Source: Epithemia pelagica (lineage: Eukaryota; Bacillariophyta; Bacillariophyceae; Surirellales; Surirellaceae). From it: a stretch of 64,000 nucleotides of DNA. The DNA lies in NCBI GenBank assembly GCA_946965045.2, contig OX337235.1:1488001-1552000 (forward strand), written 5' to 3'. A program made the position numbers and the translations under genes. The number at the start of each line of letters is the position of its first letter. Within the stretch, counting starts at the first letter, position 1. Positions 31,426-40,512 of the stretch are shown here, in pieces. Below the pieces are notes generated by a model, which was not told where the DNA came from, ran no database searches, and saw only the letters and a program-made list of their open reading frames with translations.

Positions 31426-32090
31426 CATTCATCTCGCAGAAACACGATGTACCCCACGAGACACGAACACAATCAAGGACAACCGACCCAATTCTTTGCC
31501 CCGTCAAGATATGGGGACGAATCATTCGACGACTTTATTTCAACTGCCCCGATGCGCCACCAGACACGCCGGTGAATTGTTGGTTCCCTCCACCAGCACC
31601 CAATGACCCAAATCCGAGACCAAGATTCATCCGCGCCGAAGATAGCCTGCAACTTCTACGCGAAACTTGTGTCGATCCAAAGACAGGACGACGACTCTTT
31701 GGATACCAGCCGAGCGAAATCGGCACCCACTCGATACGTTCTGGAGCAGCCATGGCCTTGTTCCTCTCTCCTGGCATATCGGTCCTTCGAATCATGATTC
31801 TTGGAAGGTGGCAATCAGCCGCTTTCATGAACTATATCCGACCCCAAGTCATGGAATGGACAGCGGGGATGTCCATCGCCATGCTCTCCACCCCTGACTT
31901 CACCCACGCCGACCCCACAACTGCCCCGACGTCCAAACCAAACCTCCCCAACCGCTCCAAAATGACCTTCAACGATGTCGAGACGATCCAAAACAACATT
32001 GAGAGCGCAATCGAGTCTCCAGAGGAGCTGAAATTCAATGGCTCAGTGGCGACAGCTTCCTTCGACCGTCAACTCAATCTCGAATTCTAA
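30558..32090 (+). CDS. Tyrosine recombinase of the retrotransposon (overlapping frame, no ATG)
   Basis: The frame is open from after the stop at 30555-30557 to 32090, offset -1 from the Pol frame and overlapping it by 868 bases. The N-terminal domain begins around TWRRWTDHLRFLRLD (about 30740). Catalytic residues are all visible: Arg in GGYFYATRSCE (about 31275), H-x-x-R in THSIRSG (31728-31739), Trp in GRWQS in place of the third His, and the nucleophile Tyr in NYIRP (31833-31835). This enzyme would integrate circular cDNA. No ATG occurs in the frame before about 31750, so it must be made by -1 frameshifting, splicing or another non-standard route. I found no canonical slippery heptamer. Confidence 0.88.
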   Translation, partial: QRRRRHYSHHTSLVCIADTQEFSSLPVATRNRLLDLLGRSAATRIFFGKVESSHESGDRTWRRWTDHLRFLRLDTDPFLDKVQTIQGRLTIVATFLQRLRDGDWDRRTSHGPLRATTVEKTLGELAAAFRRNNRASPAHLQGSNNFHPLIASLKKGWKNLDPPEKREKAVTANHLRHLWRIACTPIPQDATNTTSIPTETDKTRTRSETTRPRGDNDFETSSFRACNADILCGGYFYATRSCEVSTVKQRGKTKLLTIANISFSRRDTSRSRIDARDKNFYTEAHYVSVTFISQKHDVPHETRTQSRTTDPILCPVKIWGRIIRRLYFNCPDAPPDTPVNCWFPPPAPNDPNPRPRFIRAEDSLQLLRETCVDPKTGRRLFGYQPSEIGTHSIRSGAAMALFLSPGISVLRIMILGRWQSAAFMNYIRPQVMEWTAGMSIAMLSTPDFTHADPTTAPTSKPNLPNRSKMTFNDVETIQNNIESAIESPEELKFNGSVATASFDRQLNLEF

Positions 32091-32159
32091 AGACGATTCA
32101 AAAGATCCAGTTCTGACGCCCCAACGATTTCGATCAGTCGCCCATCAAGTTCAATGGTG

Positions 32160-32320
32160 TTGGGAGCCATCTCGGTTTCCCTCTGGGCCTTTACGGCAAC
32201 TTGCGACTACTCCTATCCCTACAGTCCGTAGCAAGTTCCGACAGAAGATGAGAACGAGAAGAAGACACGCGCACAAGTACAACGAGCTGTCAGGATGGGT
32301 TCGTTGGGTTCCACCCATCG
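32160..32320 (+). repeat. Split direct repeat B1
   Basis: 161 bp, identical to 32542-32702, directly abutting A2 with no spacer. It begins 70 bp after the recombinase stop. Confidence 0.95.
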
Positions 32321-32524
32321 TTACCAGTCCTGATCGAGCGAGGCGTGGCGATGGCGCTGGCACTGCACTGAGCGGGCGCGCCGCACAGGCGTGGGCGCGA
32401 TCTCCCCCAAGATGTGAAGAGCAAGGAGAGGAAGAGCTCACAATCTTTGGTTTGTGCAGAGTCCCAAGCCATCACACACAGAGACTTGTAAGCGAGTCTC
32501 TAGCGTAGTCATCTCTAACAAAAA
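32321..32524 (+). repeat. Split direct repeat A2
   Basis: 204 bp, identical to A1 at 24411-24614, including the small inverted repeat. It is followed by a 17 bp spacer (32525-32541) before B2. Confidence 0.95.
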
Positions 32525-32541
32525 TAACCCCCTACCCGCCC

Positions 32542-32702
32542 TTGGGAGCCATCTCGGTTTCCCTCTGGGCCTTTACGGCAACTTGCGACTACTCCTATCC
32601 CTACAGTCCGTAGCAAGTTCCGACAGAAGATGAGAACGAGAAGAAGACACGCGCACAAGTACAACGAGCTGTCAGGATGGGTTCGTTGGGTTCCACCCAT
32701 CG
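32542..32702 (+). repeat. Split direct repeat B2 (right end of element)
   Basis: 161 bp, identical to B1. After cccatcg at its end the sequence becomes unique, marking the right boundary. Confidence 0.95.
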
Positions 32703-33133
32703 ATTATTGCATACTCCTACTCCTACACGGTATGCGAAAGCATAGCGATATTCCAATGCACAAAAATGAGGGGAGGAGAGACAAAATGAAAATGAGGGAC
32801 CCCTTCTTAGGAAGCGAACGATCCGGTGAAAGGATGAGCGCGAGCATTGCTTAAAGCACGTGCACCATTCAAACAGATACCAGTACAGATTACAGATACA
32901 GATCGATTCATATTCCTGTACGAATAACGTCATATAACCGCAAATCTATTCAAATAATTCCATCATCGTCACATTCCTGCCGTCAACGGCAACAACGTGA
33001 CAACCAAAAGCGGGTCCTTGTTCCTTGTTTTCATCCCATCAAATCAAAATCTGTCTCTACTTCTTGGCTGGCCTTCTGCATCTGGATTCTGGATGCTCAT
33101 TGTTTGAACGACACGTATACAAGAATATAGATC
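32703..33133. other. Intergenic region right of the retrotransposon
   Basis: 431 bp of unique sequence upstream of the third four-helix gene; a short cagattacagatacagat run lies near 32885. No gene seen. Confidence 0.45.
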
Positions 33134-34225
33134 ATGTCGCCCTCTAAAAGCTCACCATGCACAGAAAAGGATCTGGAAGCTCCTCTTCTCGAAGAAGAGA
33201 CAGACAACCTCAAAGAGGTTTCCTTGTATGACAGTAATGCAGATGAAGAGGCTTCCGTCGAGCTTCCGGTCCAAACAAGAACTCGACTCAACGTTCTCTC
33301 TGTGGGAACTGGAGTTTTCGTTGGTCTGATCTCCCAAGTCATCTTGACGGCCTGTATGTGGGATAACTCGTTGTTGGATCGATCGATGCGAGAAATTTTG
33401 GTCTTCAGCATGATCTGGTCTGTTGTCTCCTGCCTTCTCGTTAACTTTTCCATGGCAATTTTCCTACATGACATGAAGGCTAGTTTCTATCGGGCAAAGG
33501 ATGAAGACGATGAGAGCGTGTGGAACAAAGCTTCTTCGACCATGGAAGCTTATGTTATCGGTGGAGCTGGTTTGGCAGTTACAATTTGGTGGCTTACACT
33601 CAACTCAGAATGGTGGACAACTCTTCACATTGGACGAGCGGCACTCCCCCTGTCAACTTCCGAGACGGTGGTATTTTTGATTGCAGCAACCATTCTGTAC
33701 ATTTTCTTCATGGCTCTTGTGATGCCTTGCAGAAGTGGCGCCCCTGCCTGGTGGCATTGTTTGATCGCCAGTATTCTTGGCCTGGTTATTGGTTTTGGTT
33801 CTCAATCCGGCCTGAGTGCCTTCTTTTGGGCTGGAATCTTGCCCAAACCAGCCCCTTCAAGTCTCCTTGTTTTCAGCATGGCATGGACTGGCTTCACCAT
33901 AGGTTTGACCTTTCTTGGTCATGTGGCCCTGCGAAGCCTCAAACCCTCATCTTCAAGCAATGGTTCTCTGGCTGCGGAACGCGCCTACCTTCGCATGGAA
34001 TCATTCTATGTGCTCTGTTCTCTTGTAGGAATTTGTTTTGCTTGGACTTCCTTGGATGTCTTGCTCGGCCTCAAACAGCAGATTGTTCCCTCGCTGCTGA
34101 TGCTCCTTTTCAGTTTGATGCTGTTCCGAGTGATTCTCTACTGTTTCCCGGAAGAAAAGTGCCTCGAAGAGTATGAACAAGAAAATAAGGCCAAGGCCAC
34201 CTCATCGAAAGAGTTGCTTCTTTAG
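33134..34225 (+). CDS. Eight-helix membrane protein, diverged two-unit member of the unrecognised four-helix family
   Basis: 363 residues from the ATG at 33134. The acidic N-terminus (EAPLLEEETD) resembles those of the paralogues. Unit 1: VGTGVFVGLISQV, LVFSMIWSVVS, MEAYVIGGAGLAVTIWW, and a Val/Ile/Phe helix. Unit 2: ILGLVIGFGSQSGLS, LLVFSMAWTGF, MESFYVLCSLVGICFAWTSLD ending LLGL, and a last Leu-rich helix. The second unit keeps the family motif (E, F, G, W, D, GL) better than the first, in which the third helix has lost the D and GL. It is shorter than the protein at 1974 because its loops are shorter. Function unknown; a membrane transporter or channel is only a possibility suggested by the internal duplication. 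Confidence 0.85.
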   Translation: MSPSKSSPCTEKDLEAPLLEEETDNLKEVSLYDSNADEEASVELPVQTRTRLNVLSVGTGVFVGLISQVILTACMWDNSLLDRSMREILVFSMIWSVVSCLLVNFSMAIFLHDMKASFYRAKDEDDESVWNKASSTMEAYVIGGAGLAVTIWWLTLNSEWWTTLHIGRAALPLSTSETVVFLIAATILYIFFMALVMPCRSGAPAWWHCLIASILGLVIGFGSQSGLSAFFWAGILPKPAPSSLLVFSMAWTGFTIGLTFLGHVALRSLKPSSSSNGSLAAERAYLRMESFYVLCSLVGICFAWTSLDVLLGLKQQIVPSLLMLLFSLMLFRVILYCFPEEKCLEEYEQENKAKATSSKELLL

Positions 34226-34721
34226 TTGCGGATACAAACATGGGGTTTGTATTCCCAACGTTTCAGTGTTCTGTATTTCCCTCGTTACATAAGTTAACTT
34301 TGCATCATGGTTACTTCTCTTTCGATAATATGACAACGCATAGAGAAACGAGGCAAAGATCTGTCGCCTGGCGCGAGAATGCACCTCGCCAGACGGGCGC
34401 GATGGCATGTGCTAAAATTATTGTAGGACTGTTACCGAAGAGAACAAGAAGAACGCAGCAAACGTCATCATAGAGTCATGTCCAAGATGCGTCATAACCC
34501 GTCATAACGCGGCCGTACATCCGCCATCGTACATGATCGATATTTTAGATTGAGCCACCATCGAATCAAAGCGAATCGGCGGTATCGAGGAACAAGAGAT
34601 CAAAGCGCGCAGAGGAATCTTTCGTATTCGATTGCCTTTCCTCTGTGGTCCCCATTGAGAGAAGGTCGAACCAAAGCGGACGAAATCGCCGCAGGATCCA
34701 AGAATATCGAGTTTCACAGCC
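34226..34721. other. Intergenic region
   Basis: 496 bp between two genes on the same strand. No repeat or RNA gene seen. Confidence 0.4.
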
Positions 34722-35708
34722 ATGGGACGCAGTTCGGACCAAGCCAAACTTCTTCTCTTTGGGTTGCTTCGTACGGTTTCGGCGTTGGCGTCGACCCAAC
34801 ACAGGGTTGCACCCGTGTGCTCACAAGCTATTGCGGACGCCTCGTTCCAACAAAATCAACCAGATCTGACGCTTCGCCTTGCGCATCGAACCGATGTTCC
34901 TAGTATTCAACGATGCAATCTCGCTACCTTGCCGGAGAATTACAATCAACAATTTTACAGCAATCATTTGCGACAGTGGCCCGAGTTGGCCATTGTGGTC
35001 GAGTGTGCACCGGAACAAAATGATGACCAGGCGTCGTCTGGAGACCAACTCGATGGACAGGGCCGCCTACTATTGAAGCCGGACTCTCACTACTCCTTCT
35101 CCCCGTTCCCCAATGGGAAGAAAGAATCCAACATTGTGGCCTACGTTATTGGAAAGGTTGAAGAACATGTGGAAGAAAGCATTGATGAGTCACAAGAATG
35201 GGGCCCAGCTCCCGGTTTCATTCCACCTGGATTCAAGTCAGAGAGGTTGGGCCATGTGACCAGTCTCGCTGTGCTGGAACCATATCGACGTCGTGGATTG
35301 GCGAATGCGCTCATGGAACAGTTGCATTATCATATGGAGTCGTATTATGGAGTTAAATGGGTTGGCTTACATGTACGGCATTCGAATACACCGGCTGTGA
35401 ATCTTTATAGAGGTTATGGATACAGCGCATCAGAGCTCATCCCTGCTTATTATCAGGATGGGGAAGATGCCTTTCTCATGAAAAAGGGATTAGAGCCACA
35501 GGGTTCTAGAAATAAAAAACCGTACAGCGACAGCAACAGTCTGCCCTTTTTCGGAAACTTGCGCCGGTCCAAAGGAAGAGAAGTGTCACCCCATCTCGTT
35601 CTGCCACGACAAGTAGGACGGCCCCTACCGGATGACACTGCAACAACTAATGATGACGAAGAAGAGTCATCATCAACATCATCGGAGCTACTGACGGGAA
35701 CGATGTAG
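34722..35708 (+). CDS. GNAT N-terminal acetyltransferase, NAA10/ARD1-like, with N- and C-terminal extensions
   Basis: 328 residues from the ATG at 34722 in a good context (agccATGG). The GNAT domain runs from about residue 49 to 256. It includes IQRCNLATLPENY (the NAA10 substrate-site region), GHVTSLAVLEPYRRRGLANALM with the acetyl-CoA loop RRRGLA (189-194), VGLHVRHSNTPAVNLYRGYGY, and the NAA10-like end YYQDGEDAFLMKKGL. NAA10 is the NatA catalytic subunit. This copy has a ~48-residue N-terminal extension with a hydrophobic run (LLLFGLLRTVSALAS), an insertion of ~45 residues after the first strands, and a ~70-residue acidic/Ser tail. The hydrophobic N-terminus could be a signal peptide, pointing to plastid or secretory targeting instead of cytosolic NatA. 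Confidence 0.88.
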   Translation: MGRSSDQAKLLLFGLLRTVSALASTQHRVAPVCSQAIADASFQQNQPDLTLRLAHRTDVPSIQRCNLATLPENYNQQFYSNHLRQWPELAIVVECAPEQNDDQASSGDQLDGQGRLLLKPDSHYSFSPFPNGKKESNIVAYVIGKVEEHVEESIDESQEWGPAPGFIPPGFKSERLGHVTSLAVLEPYRRRGLANALMEQLHYHMESYYGVKWVGLHVRHSNTPAVNLYRGYGYSASELIPAYYQDGEDAFLMKKGLEPQGSRNKKPYSDSNSLPFFGNLRRSKGREVSPHLVLPRQVGRPLPDDTATTNDDEEESSSTSSELLTGTM

Positions 35709-36651
35709 TTTTGTCAATCAGGTTAAGCGACAGAGAGATTTTTCTTGTCTACCATTTGTTTAGAACGATGGGGAGAATTTTTCTTTTTGGACTACATTTC
35801 AATGGTTCTTTTCGGGAATACATGTGGTCCGTCACTCAATTGCTTATTGATAATCCGCTTGTATGGTAGACTGCTCTTTAGCCGCCGCATTGATTTCACT
35901 GGTGTTTTTTCACTGATTGGCTCATTCTTGCAGTTTGCGTATTGCCGACCTGCCATCCGTCCCAAAAACAAAAAAGTGACATCATATGGGTTATAGCAAG
36001 TTGCCCAATCTTATTAAAATGGATTGGACTACTGGGATTCATTTCGAAGATCGCAGCTGAAAAGAAGTTCAAGTCTACTAGAAGTTCGAGTTTCGACACA
36101 CTACATTTCATACGGGTTATAGCAAGTTGCCCAAACTTATTGAAATGGATTGGACTACTGGGATTCATTTTGAAGATCGCAGCCAACACTCTCTGAAAAG
36201 AAGTTCAAGTCTACTAGAAGTTCGAGTTCGACACACTACATTTCTGTGATTCCGTCAAAAGTCTTCGCAAAGACTCCCAGAACGGACGTTGGGTCTGACC
36301 TTTATCACCAACGTATCGAGCAGCGCCTGAACTAGCACCGAAGCCACTGTGCTTCTTCTTTTAGTGCCACTCCATGTGTTCGTACTCTTTGCCGTTGTCG
36401 CTACCCATCATCTCTTGTCGGAGAAAGTTAAAAGGACGTCGGATGTCTGGGAGGAGTTTTCGAGGGAGCTGTGAAGGGATCTCCAATACAACTGAAAACT
36501 AGTTTCTATGCATCGGTCAAAATCTGGGTCACAGACTTCTTTCACGTGTAAAACACCGGTCGCCCCATGATGACAAGCATGGGTATTGATTGTTGTTAAG
36601 CAGCAGTTTGACCCGCTGAAGCCTTCAAAGTACGTCAGGTCCCGGTAATCA
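35709..36651. other. Intergenic region containing a 126 bp tandem duplication
   Basis: 943 bp between convergent genes. Apart from the tandem repeat listed separately there is no coding frame or RNA gene I can support. Confidence 0.5.
35984..36245. repeat. Tandem repeat, two copies, period about 126 bp
   Basis: The unit beginning gggttatagcaagttgccca (35988 and 36114) and ending with cacactacatttc occurs twice in direct orientation. Copies differ by a few substitutions and a ~10 bp insertion (caacactctc) in the second copy. Both can be read as a short peptide-like frame in either direction, but this is shared ancestry and not evidence of coding. Confidence 0.9.
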
Positions 36652-38274
36652 TTACTTTGAGTGTTTCTTTGGTCGTTTCACAAGAGCCAGGCGGCCTTGA
36701 AGCCTGAGCAAATCTGGGAAAAGCTCCACTCTTCCCTGGACGAGATTTCGCAATGGTTGCAGATGACTTATACTATGGATTCGTCCAGTCTTGAGGAGTA
36801 CAGAAAGCCAAACACACAGGTGCTGGGCTCTACTTCCTTTGGAAGCTAGACGAGTCGTCAGAGCATTGAGAAGCTTTACTGCCTGCATATCGGAAAGCCC
36901 CCGACAGGTTTGCACCAACAAGCGATGGTCACGAACCGCAAGTGCAAGCTCCAATAATTTCTTTTCCCCTGATTGGAGGGCTTGATCCATCATTCTTCGT
37001 AGAGATGCTGTAGTTGCTTTTTTGGGGTGAAAACGTTCTCGAGGAGGCGGTAATGGCTTTTTCGGTTCCTCCATATCGCCATCCGGATCACCAACAGCCT
37101 TCTCCAGCAACTGCAAACGTGCCCCCACAGTATCTTTCTCAACATCCATACCATCGTCATCCTCTTCAAGTGCCGGGGCTACTCTGGATCGTTTTGTACT
37201 TGGTCCCTCCGAGATGACAGCGTCACCACCAGTATGACCAGGACCTACTACAGTCTCTTGGGACGAGAGCTTTCGTTTGGATTTCCCGTCCTTCTTTTTG
37301 TCAACCAAATCTGGATTTGTCCACTTGAGAGAAAGTTCATCATCCTTTCCGTTTAGTTGTGCAGTTGCAAGCTGATATTGTCCATTCTTGGCAAGTAATG
37401 ACAGAACGGACGATCCATGGCCCGAACGTGTCTGCACTTCTACAGTAGAGTCTAATGGGCAAGACCATGTCTTTTGAACGGCCCCACGACCAATGGAGAT
37501 CTTGTAAATCTTTTCGCCTTCCTGAACAATGGCAGTTTTCTTGTCGCATTGCCAAACTTTGAATGCGGAATCGCTGGTGACGGCAGTCTTGTCGAGAGTC
37601 ACCGACGATAGTTTCTGACCAGATGAAAGATCACACAGGATGATTTGTCCCTGCGACACTGTTGCTGCCAATGTCTGACAGACTGCAAGATTCAGACCTG
37701 CACCCTCTGTGCCGGGCAAGTCATCTAGTTTGGCGACTTTCTTTCCATTGGAATCCGCCAGAACCCGAATGGAATCTTCGTGTCGAACGACCAAGTAATC
37801 CTTTGTCACACCCAAACCAAAGGCTCCCCCACCTTTCCCAGCTTTTATCTTACGTTCTATCTTTCCCGTGGATGCATTGAATTGATGGATTTGTATTTTT
37901 CCCGACTCACGCACCGACACCAAGACGTACAAACGGAGATCCTCCGAGCGCCCACAAGCGTCGTGAAAAATGGTTGACGCTACAGCCGATATGCAGTGGG
38001 CCACAACGCCTCGATTCAAATCCCAAACAAGAAGCTGATCTTCAGAAACAACCGCCAGCAGACTGTTGGTCACGAAAAAAAGCTTGATAGGGTCCACCGA
38101 CAATAACCTCTCTTCTCCTTTGTATCGGTGCGTCAACGTCGTTTGAAGTGAACCGGATTCCACTTGAAATAGAAGGACGCGTAGAATTGAGGTCACTATA
38201 GGGGATCCTGAGCTTGACGGCACACAGGCTAATGTTTTTCCATCGGGGGACACGGCAATAAGAGAATCGTTCAT
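36652..38274 (-). CDS. UTP5: UTP5/WDR43-like small-subunit processome protein
   Basis: 540 residues from the ATG at 38274. A WD40-type beta-propeller occupies about residues 1-330, with recurrent strands such as LLVWDL and IILCDLSSGQ. It is followed by a basic/acidic linker with nuclear-signal-like KKKDGKSKRK and an acidic EEDDDGMD patch. The C-terminal helical Utp12-type domain (about 425-535) contains ALQSGEKKLLELAL, AVKLLNALTTRLAS and LFPDLLRLQGRLALV. Propeller plus a single Utp12 domain is the UTP5/WDR43 layout. It acts in the t-UTP/UtpA part of the nucleolar processome in 18S rRNA maturation. UTP4-like or UTP15-like proteins would be alternatives, but the C-terminus fits WDR43 best. Confidence 0.85.
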   Translation of the reverse strand: MNDSLIAVSPDGKTLACVPSSSGSPIVTSILRVLLFQVESGSLQTTLTHRYKGEERLLSVDPIKLFFVTNSLLAVVSEDQLLVWDLNRGVVAHCISAVASTIFHDACGRSEDLRLYVLVSVRESGKIQIHQFNASTGKIERKIKAGKGGGAFGLGVTKDYLVVRHEDSIRVLADSNGKKVAKLDDLPGTEGAGLNLAVCQTLAATVSQGQIILCDLSSGQKLSSVTLDKTAVTSDSAFKVWQCDKKTAIVQEGEKIYKISIGRGAVQKTWSCPLDSTVEVQTRSGHGSSVLSLLAKNGQYQLATAQLNGKDDELSLKWTNPDLVDKKKDGKSKRKLSSQETVVGPGHTGGDAVISEGPSTKRSRVAPALEEDDDGMDVEKDTVGARLQLLEKAVGDPDGDMEEPKKPLPPPRERFHPKKATTASLRRMMDQALQSGEKKLLELALAVRDHRLLVQTCRGLSDMQAVKLLNALTTRLASKGSRAQHLCVWLSVLLKTGRIHSISHLQPLRNLVQGRVELFPDLLRLQGRLALVKRPKKHSK

Positions 38275-38606
38275 TCTGGCATTACCATCAAGATTTCACC
38301 AAAGTTCACAAGGAGAGAAAACTGTTCGATTGTCTTTGAATAGAGTGGATGGCCATGGTGGAGGGAGACGGCCAGTCAGCCAGACGAGAGACAACAAAAG
38401 CGACTTATATGCGTTCGTGCTGTTCGCGATTCGATCGCACCTCAACTGACTATCCCCCTATGAACTCTAGCTAGGAGAAGGGCGAAAGAGCTAGAAGAAT
38501 TGATACAGGCGGTCGGTTTTCTAGGTGGCCCGACTCTTGGTCAAAGTCAATGGGAGGACGATGGTTGAACTGTTACGGTTAGCAGCATGGACTGTTACAC
38601 GGTATT
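38275..38606. other. Intergenic region
   Basis: 332 bp between two minus-strand genes: the UTP5 promoter and the 3' end of the dioxygenase gene. Nothing else seen. Confidence 0.4.
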
Positions 38607-39602
38607 CTAGATGAGACTGCCATACCGTTCTCGGATTACGGTTCCAGGGAGTGCGCAGCTCTTGAGTTCGCCAAAGGACTTGTGTCGGGGGTACAGCAGG
38701 TTTTCCAATTTCGGCCGATCTGGCCAGTGATTGGTCGTCAGACCCTCGTCCACACATTTCTCTCGAAGGTCCCGAGTCCCCTGGTTGGTGATCCGTTCTC
38801 TTGGTACCATGCAAGTGTAGGCCACCAATCGAGTCAGGGCGTTCCGGCTCTTTGGTGAGGTCCGGAAATGTGTATTGGAATGGACCAACTTGCTATCCCA
38901 CAAGAGCAGGGAGCCTGCAGGAATCCGAAGAAGACTGTATGTCTTATACCAGAGGGCATGACCCTCGGGGACTTCGATAAAGTTGTTCTTGGGAGATGGT
39001 TGTACCGATGCCATGAGATTTTCGTGGCTTCCATCGGAATGCGAGCCTGGAAAACACACAAAGCCACCCGTCTCCTCATTGGCCTCGATCAGATTCAAGA
39101 ATCCCTGCACACACCAGTCGCTGACCGAGGTACCCTGATCGACGTGAAGCCAGCCATTTTTGGTTTTGAACCGTGGGTCCAGGGCAGGATTGCGATAGAC
39201 GCCAATGGAGTCAAAGCTTGTGATAAGATCACTGGGTTGACAGCCATGCACCAGAGCAAACGCCTTTTGGACGCAGGGTTGATTCCGACACTCCCAAGCA
39301 AACTCTGACTGACCAATCCCAGTCTTGCTGTCTTTGATTATACCGACCGAGAAGTAACTTGGCCAGAATTGATTGCAGAGCTCCCGAGATTGAGGGTGTA
39401 TCTTGGCCATATCCCGCCAAAAGACTTGCATCAATCGATCAATTTCGGCCTGGTCAATCGCCGCCAGGACCGTATATCCATGTTTCTTGAGATAGGGCAA
39501 CCATTCTTTCTCGTCGGACAAAGTAAAGACGGGCGGTGTAAATGTCTTGATTCCAAGCTCTCGTTTACTCTTCTTTTGTTTCTTTTTCGGAGGAGGAGCC
39601 AT
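38607..39602 (-). CDS. PhyH-like 2-oxoglutarate/Fe(II) dioxygenase with nuclear-type N-terminus
   Basis: 331 residues from the ATG at 39602. The N-terminus MAPPPKKKQKKSKRE is a strong basic nuclear-localisation-type sequence. The double-stranded beta-helix follows, with the iron ligands His153 and Asp155 in WLHVDQG and His241 in LVHSNTHF; an Arg after it (R254 or R258) can bind 2-oxoglutarate. TGGFVCFPGSH and PAGSLLLWDS are typical of phytanoyl-CoA dioxygenase-like enzymes. Substrate unknown. The gene at 47469 has the same core motifs (WFHVDQN, TGGNALVVGSH, AGDLLLWDS), so the two are related but far apart in sequence. Confidence 0.85.
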   Translation of the reverse strand: MAPPPKKKQKKSKRELGIKTFTPPVFTLSDEKEWLPYLKKHGYTVLAAIDQAEIDRLMQVFWRDMAKIHPQSRELCNQFWPSYFSVGIIKDSKTGIGQSEFAWECRNQPCVQKAFALVHGCQPSDLITSFDSIGVYRNPALDPRFKTKNGWLHVDQGTSVSDWCVQGFLNLIEANEETGGFVCFPGSHSDGSHENLMASVQPSPKNNFIEVPEGHALWYKTYSLLRIPAGSLLLWDSKLVHSNTHFRTSPKSRNALTRLVAYTCMVPRERITNQGTRDLREKCVDEGLTTNHWPDRPKLENLLYPRHKSFGELKSCALPGTVIRERYGSLI

Positions 39603-39924
39603 GGTTTCGAGTTCGAGGGGGTCTTTCCACGGAAAATCTCAGTCGTTATGCTTTGTTTGTGATACCCGCACGAAAACAGAAACAAGAGCCACACCAGTCG
39701 CGCATGCACGCGACTGGTCCTCATGGTCCAACCTTTGGCTTGGGGACCAAAGGTTTCCGCATGACGACGTTCTATTATTTGAAAAGAGATGCCAGCATGG
39801 TCCGCATTGTGAAAAAACGTTTTAGTCAGACCGTGACTAGATAGTTCCCCGACGCTTCTCTTCCATCGTATGCACGACACAAAAGCCCAGCCACTCAGTC
39901 TCTTGTGGTGAGAGACGTCCACCT
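39603..39924. other. Intergenic region
   Basis: 322 bp between two minus-strand genes. It contains short inverted segments around cgcgactggt and caaaggttt, but no gene. Confidence 0.4.
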
Positions 39925-40480
39925 CTAGTCCTCTGTCCTCCAAGTCATGGCTTCGTAGAGGGATTGGAAACTCAAAACCAGATAAAGAGCTATACTGATG
40001 GTTCCCAGGTTGAACGAAGCCGTGTTGGTGGTTGTTGTCGTCGTGTTAGAAGTAGTAGTACTGCCACTCTTCTCGGTGAGCTGTTGTCGTTGTTGTCGGT
40101 GTTTTTGGGAAGCATGTCCCACACAATAGCCAATCCACATGAACGCGACGGAAATAACAAAGGCATAGAGGGTATTCAAGCCTGCCGATAAGCCCATGAC
40201 TCCACCCGTGACGCCGCCCGCTAAATTGTTGAGTGTCATGGGCAAGGACGAGTGCAGCGAAGCAGGTTTGGTAGGCTTGTCTGTATGGATATTCGTATCA
40301 TCATCCTTCCGCTTCTCGTTTTCGTGCTGCTGTTGCTGCTGTTCTCGGTATTCTTGCAAGGCCAAAATGGCAAAGGCTGCCGATGCCAACAGCAAGGCCG
40401 TACGATTGTTGTTGGTTGGACTGGATGCGGTTGGATGGACGACACTGGTTGCCAGTTCCTCCTCTTTTATGGAATGCCTT

Positions 40481-40512
<32 letters not shown>

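Larger units (their letters stand above)
24411..32702 (+). mobile_element. Complete tyrosine-recombinase retrotransposon with split direct repeats (Ngaro/PAT-like)
   Basis: An 8.3 kb element. A 204 bp sequence (A) occurs at the left end and again near the right; a 161 bp sequence (B) occurs before and after the second A. The order is A1 - ORFs - B1 - A2 - B2, the split direct repeat layout known for Ngaro and PAT elements of the DIRS order. Both repeat pairs look identical base for base, so insertion is recent. It encodes a Gag-like protein with a CCCH finger, reverse transcriptase plus RNase H, and a tyrosine recombinase. I saw no LTRs, DDE integrase or methyltransferase domain. No target duplication is evident, as expected for recombinase integration. 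Orientation is plus. Confidence 0.93.

Noticed and set aside
24411-32702. LTR retrotransposon interpretation
   Set aside because: Repeats are split (A1-B1-A2-B2), not simple terminal repeats, and the integration enzyme is a tyrosine recombinase, not a DDE integrase.
24411-32702. Crypton DNA transposon interpretation
   Set aside because: Reverse transcriptase and RNase H are present, which Cryptons lack.
33520-34176. 218-codon plus-strand frame
   Set aside because: Shifted frame inside the four-helix gene at 33134; Cys/Trp/Phe-rich non-protein composition.
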